64,000 bases of DNA, taken from NCBI GenBank assembly GCA_964525555.1, contig CAZGHN010000007.1, forward strand, positions 62,001-126,000, in the 5' to 3' direction. The DNA comes from JAFGHJ01 sp964525555. GTDB taxonomy: Bacteria; Hydrothermota; UBA3072. A model generated the notes under the pieces. The model saw nothing but the letters and a program-made list of their open reading frames with translations. It was not told the DNA's origin and did no database searches. This document shows positions 61,448 through 64,000 of the stretch, piece after piece; positions within the stretch are counted from its first letter, which is position 1, and each line of letters starts with the position of its first letter. A program made the position numbers and the translations under genes.

Positions 61448-63094
61448 TTCTTTACGATTTTTCGAACACCAATTACCACCTGCGCTCCACCGCACACCCA
61501 ACCCAAGCTCGTCCGCCTCGCACGAGGGCGCTCGGCGAACTCGCAAAGAGGGCGATCGCCCTTCCGCAGAATCTTCGCCAACTGCGTCGGCTCGCTCTGC
61601 GGAATAGGCTCGGTGATTTCCCAGACCTTGAATGTATCCTTTCGGAAGATAAAACAAATCTAAAGAGATTTCGGAAGAACCGTAGGATACGGACTTGATA
61701 AGACTTTGAAAAAGCTGGGGTCGGTCTTCGGGGGAAAATTCGCCAATCTTCTTTGAAAAAACTTTTAAGTTTTCTAAAACAATTTTTGTTTCAAACTTTT
61801 CTTTTTCTTCTTTTTGAATTGAAAGTCTAATCCCCTCTAAATCAAATTCCAAAACCTTTTTCTTGTTTTCGAGATTTTCGATTTCCTTCCTAACGGAAGG
61901 AAATCTCTCAATCCCCACTTCTGAGAGAATATCGATGAGATTTTGAAGCTTGTTCCCCACCACCCTTAATTCATCGATTTTCTCTTTTTCCTGTTTTTTG
62001 AGGGGATTTATTTTTAGTTCGTCGTTTTTGTTTTCTCTTTCAACTATCTTGTTTATCGTTTTTTCGTCCCTGCTTATTTCCTTTAATCTGTTTATCACAA
62101 AATCTTCGATTTTGTCGGCGTTCACCGATTTTATCTTACAGCTATCCCACTCATGCTTATAAGTTTTAGTACAGCGGTAATATTTTGTATATCTGGGAGT
62201 AACGCCGTCTTTATGTCTATTTTTTGTATAGGTCGGCGTCATAGTCGACCCGCATCCGCTGCACTTAAGAAGACCCTGCAAAAAATAAACATGATCTATT
62301 TTCGTTTTTCTCTTGTATCTTTTCTTGTGGAAACTTTGAGCTTTTAAAAACATCGATTCTGTTATTATCGGTTTGTGAACTCCGTCATAAAGGTTTTCCT
62401 TATACGGAAGCTTACCGTAATAAACCGGATTTCTTAAAATATTATCTACTGTCGTTTTACTGAATTTCTTACCTCTCCTTGTTTTATATTTTTTGTTTAT
62501 TCTTCTCCTTGTTTCCGCAAGAGATTTAGTCTCAATAAATATTTTAAACATTTCTTTTACAAATTCTGATTCTTCGGGATTTACAACGAGTTTTTTATTT
62601 TCGTTTTTATAACCGTAAGGTACGGTTCCTCCGTTCCACATTCCTTTATTCGCTCTTTGATACATTTTATCTTTTGTTCGTTCCGTTGCGAGTTCTCTTT
62701 CAAACTGTGCAAAAGTAAGCATAATATTTCTTAAGAGTCTTCCCGAAGGGGTTGCAGTATCAAAGTGTTCTGTTATGGAAATAAAAGAAACTCCGTTATT
62801 GTCGAAAAGTTCAATCAAAGCGTAAAAATCTTTCGGCGACCTTGTCAGTCTATCGATTTTATAACAGAGAACGCAATCTATTTTCCCGTCAACAATATCT
62901 TTAAGCATTCTGCCGAGAGCGGGTCTTTCGATATTAGCCCCGGAATATCCGGGGTCACTATAGACTTTAAAAAGTTCAAGCTCGTCCTGACTTTTGATGT
63001 AAGATTTTATTCGTTCTTCTTGAGCCTCACAGGAATTGTATTCCTTTTCTGCTTGACTGTCTGTTGATACTCTGGTATATATCGCGCATTTCAT
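61385..63094 (-). CDS. Large serine recombinase
   Basis: Catalytic resolvase domain residues 1-140: AIYTRVSTDSQ with the nucleophile Ser10, YSDPGYSGANIERPALGRML, DRLTRSPKDFY and FAQFERELATERT. The recombinase domain (about 150-250) has GTVPYGYK and RNPVYYGKLPY; a zinc ribbon follows with Cys268, 271, 298 and 309; then a coiled coil (about 345-440). Residues 1 to about 486 look like a complete recombinase. The last 80 or so residues are read from a GC-rich island and then antisense tRNA-Gln, stopping at 61385, so the tail is probably a product of the integration junction. Its own promoter is not clear. It is likely the integrase of the element to its right. Confidence 0.92.
   Translation of the reverse strand: MKCAIYTRVSTDSQAEKEYNSCEAQEERIKSYIKSQDELELFKVYSDPGYSGANIERPALGRMLKDIVDGKIDCVLCYKIDRLTRSPKDFYALIELFDNNGVSFISITEHFDTATPSGRLLRNIMLTFAQFERELATERTKDKMYQRANKGMWNGGTVPYGYKNENKKLVVNPEESEFVKEMFKIFIETKSLAETRRRINKKYKTRRGKKFSKTTVDNILRNPVYYGKLPYKENLYDGVHKPIITESMFLKAQSFHKKRYKRKTKIDHVYFLQGLLKCSGCGSTMTPTYTKNRHKDGVTPRYTKYYRCTKTYKHEWDSCKIKSVNADKIEDFVINRLKEISRDEKTINKIVERENKNDELKINPLKKQEKEKIDELRVVGNKLQNLIDILSEVGIERFPSVRKEIENLENKKKVLEFDLEGIRLSIQKEEKEKFETKIVLENLKVFSKKIGEFSPEDRPQLFQSLIKSVSYGSSEISLDLFYLPKGYIQGLGNHRAYSAERADAVGEDSAEGRSPSLRVRRAPSCEADELGLGVRWSAGGNWCSKNRKEWLGCRDSNPDNRIQSPGPCH
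61478..61610. other. GC-rich palindromic island between recombinase and tRNA-Gln
   Basis: 86 of the 130 bases at 61481-61610 are G or C (66%) in strongly AT-rich surroundings. Palindromic features: AGGGCGATCGCCCT (61549-61562, perfect), TTCCGCAG/CTGCGGAA (61562-61569 with 61597-61604) and CCTCG-CA-CGAGG (61516-61527). It could be an attachment site, a structured RNA or an inserted repeat. Confidence 0.6.
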
Positions 63095-63159
63095 GATATT
63101 ATTTACTAAATTCTAATATTTTTACTCATGGGTTCATGATAGTCTGTTTTAATAAATTT

Positions 63160-64000
63160 TCAATACTCTTTTATATCCTTTTTGTTCATAGCTTCATAAG
63201 CACTACCTAGATTTTCTATTACTTTTCTTTCAACATTAGAATTATACTCCCAAGGGTAATTTAAACTTATCAATTTACATATTTCGTACTTCTTTTCACC
63301 AATATCACCTATACCAAACCATCTACTCGCTCTTACTTGATATTTTTTTAAAGAGCAATATTTTTTAAGTTTCTCGCTAACTTCATCTTTATTAAAACCA
63401 AACATATAAGTAATACCCCAACCTCCTTCATCTTTCCCAGCCATTGAAAAATCATGGAGTCTATTATCTTTTTTCGATTTATCCTTCGTTATACCAATCA
63501 TTTCTATCATCTTTTCCCTACTTTCTCTATCCATATCAAGCAACATCATACAAACATCAACCTTTCCTTTCATATTAACACTTTCTATTTCATTCAGCAA
63601 ATTTTCAAAATCAGGAGACATATATTGCTTAGGTTTTGACGCCGGAGTCTCCCGTTGACCAGTCTTATAAAAATAATAGTCATCAATATCTGTTGTATAG
63701 GAAAGCAGATTTATGAAACTATGAGGGCTTATATCTTCTTCGCTTTCAAAATACAGTCCCTCTTTAAGATAATAACCTAAAATATCCAGTTCATCATGAG
63801 ATTTTAATATACCTTGCTTTGAAATACGTATTCTACGTTTTACATAATGAGATAGCATAGGAGGATAATCGATTAAATCAGTTATAACCATTAGGTCGTA
63901 TAAATTTACCATCCAAGGCATATCTCCTTCTTTAAATAAGTCAAGATTTGATTTAGCATGAATAAAAGAGGTTAAATGCCCTAAAGGTTCAAGAGTAAGA
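63160..64000 (-). CDS. Unrecognised protein, cut by the right edge
   Basis: The frame is open from the stop at 63160 to the window edge. An ATG at 63921 gives 253 residues, but codons before it (LEPLGHLTSFIHAKSNLDLF) read like protein, so the gene probably starts outside. It has no signal peptide or membrane segment. The residues MLSHYVKRRIRISKQGILKSHDELDILGYYLKEGLYFE and GGWGITYMFGF are distinctive, but I do not recognise a family. It is 65 bases upstream of the recombinase, same strand, so it is likely element cargo. From HxYxxxR and DELD patterns a nuclease-like role is only a guess. Confidence 0.6.
   Translation of the reverse strand, partial: LTLEPLGHLTSFIHAKSNLDLFKEGDMPWMVNLYDLMVITDLIDYPPMLSHYVKRRIRISKQGILKSHDELDILGYYLKEGLYFESEEDISPHSFINLLSYTTDIDDYYFYKTGQRETPASKPKQYMSPDFENLLNEIESVNMKGKVDVCMMLLDMDRESREKMIEMIGITKDKSKKDNRLHDFSMAGKDEGGWGITYMFGFNKDEVSEKLKKYCSLKKYQVRASRWFGIGDIGEKKYEICKLISLNYPWEYNSNVERKVIENLGSAYEAMNKKDIKEY

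Larger units (their letters stand above)
61448..64000. mobile_element. Putative integrated element beside tRNA-Gln (right end outside window)
   Basis: Evidence: a serine recombinase abutting a tRNA gene, a sharp composition change, and an unrecognised gene next to it. The left edge is placed at the tRNA 3' end; the far attachment site is not in the window. No direct repeat of the tRNA 3' end could be seen before base 64000. Confidence 0.4.

Noticed and set aside
61285..61698. 137-codon rightward frame
   Set aside because: It runs through both tRNA genes and the GC-rich island and has no homology-like features.

Overview
The window is AT-rich DNA from a Gram-negative bacterium. Evidence for an outer membrane is an O-antigen-type ABC exporter pair (Wzm/Wzt), an O-antigen-ligase-like protein, an LpxL-type acyltransferase and several lipoproteins. 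GTP-dependent PEP carboxykinase, a split glycine decarboxylase (gcvPA), bifunctional phosphoglucose/phosphomannose isomerase and AdoHcy hydrolase suit a deep-branching, probably anaerobic lineage known mostly from metagenomes (a WOR-3/FCB-like affiliation is a guess). The standard genetic code fits every gene.

Layout. 1-2.8 kb: a TPR lipoprotein cut by the left edge, a 1 kb gap holding a candidate sigma-54-driven small RNA, then rho-rpmE. 2.9-7.1 kb: an acidic coiled-coil zinc-ribbon protein with a HolA-like protein, a membrane methyltransferase, tRNA-Phe with a small lipoprotein, and a CYTH protein. 7.2-19 kb: a long leftward run. UbiA-family prenyltransferase and a TPR protein come first; then a tRNA-Leu promoter leads into accD, HPr, enzyme I, phosphosugar isomerase, nucleotidyltransferase, metK, ahcY and an NtrB/NtrC-type pair. 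19-23.3 kb, rightward: gcvT-gcvH-gcvPA and pfkA. 23.3-46.1 kb: a surface-glycan cluster with eight or more glycosyltransferases, Wzm/Wzt, a ligase, two epimerases, a DegT aminotransferase, seven methyltransferases and a radical SAM enzyme. 46.1-54.7 kb: a DinG-like helicase, an RluB-type pseudouridine synthase, scpB, murJ, then tRNA-Pro(GGG), acyltransferase, glycosyltransferase, surE, pcm, tRNA-Pro(CGG). 55-61 kb: two convergent GT-C membrane proteins, pckG and a YVTN beta-propeller lipoprotein. 61.2-64 kb: tRNA-Glu and tRNA-Gln, then a large serine recombinase whose frame runs into tRNA-Gln through a GC-rich palindromic island, and an unknown gene cut by the right edge.

Promoters are unusually easy to read. 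Many are TTGACA/TTGACT, a 16-base spacer (17 in a few), then a TATAAT-like box. In about eight cases the -10 box ends only 6-10 bases before the start codon, so leaderless mRNAs appear common. This moves the start of the HolA-like gene. Three tRNA genes sit directly upstream of genes with no convincing Shine-Dalgarno sequence. Most gaps between genes carry quasi-periodic word repeats.

The most interesting items are the candidate sigma-54-driven RNA at about 633-904, which carries CCUCC-type anti-Shine-Dalgarno motifs; the recombinase/tRNA-Gln junction; and the leaderless promoter architecture.
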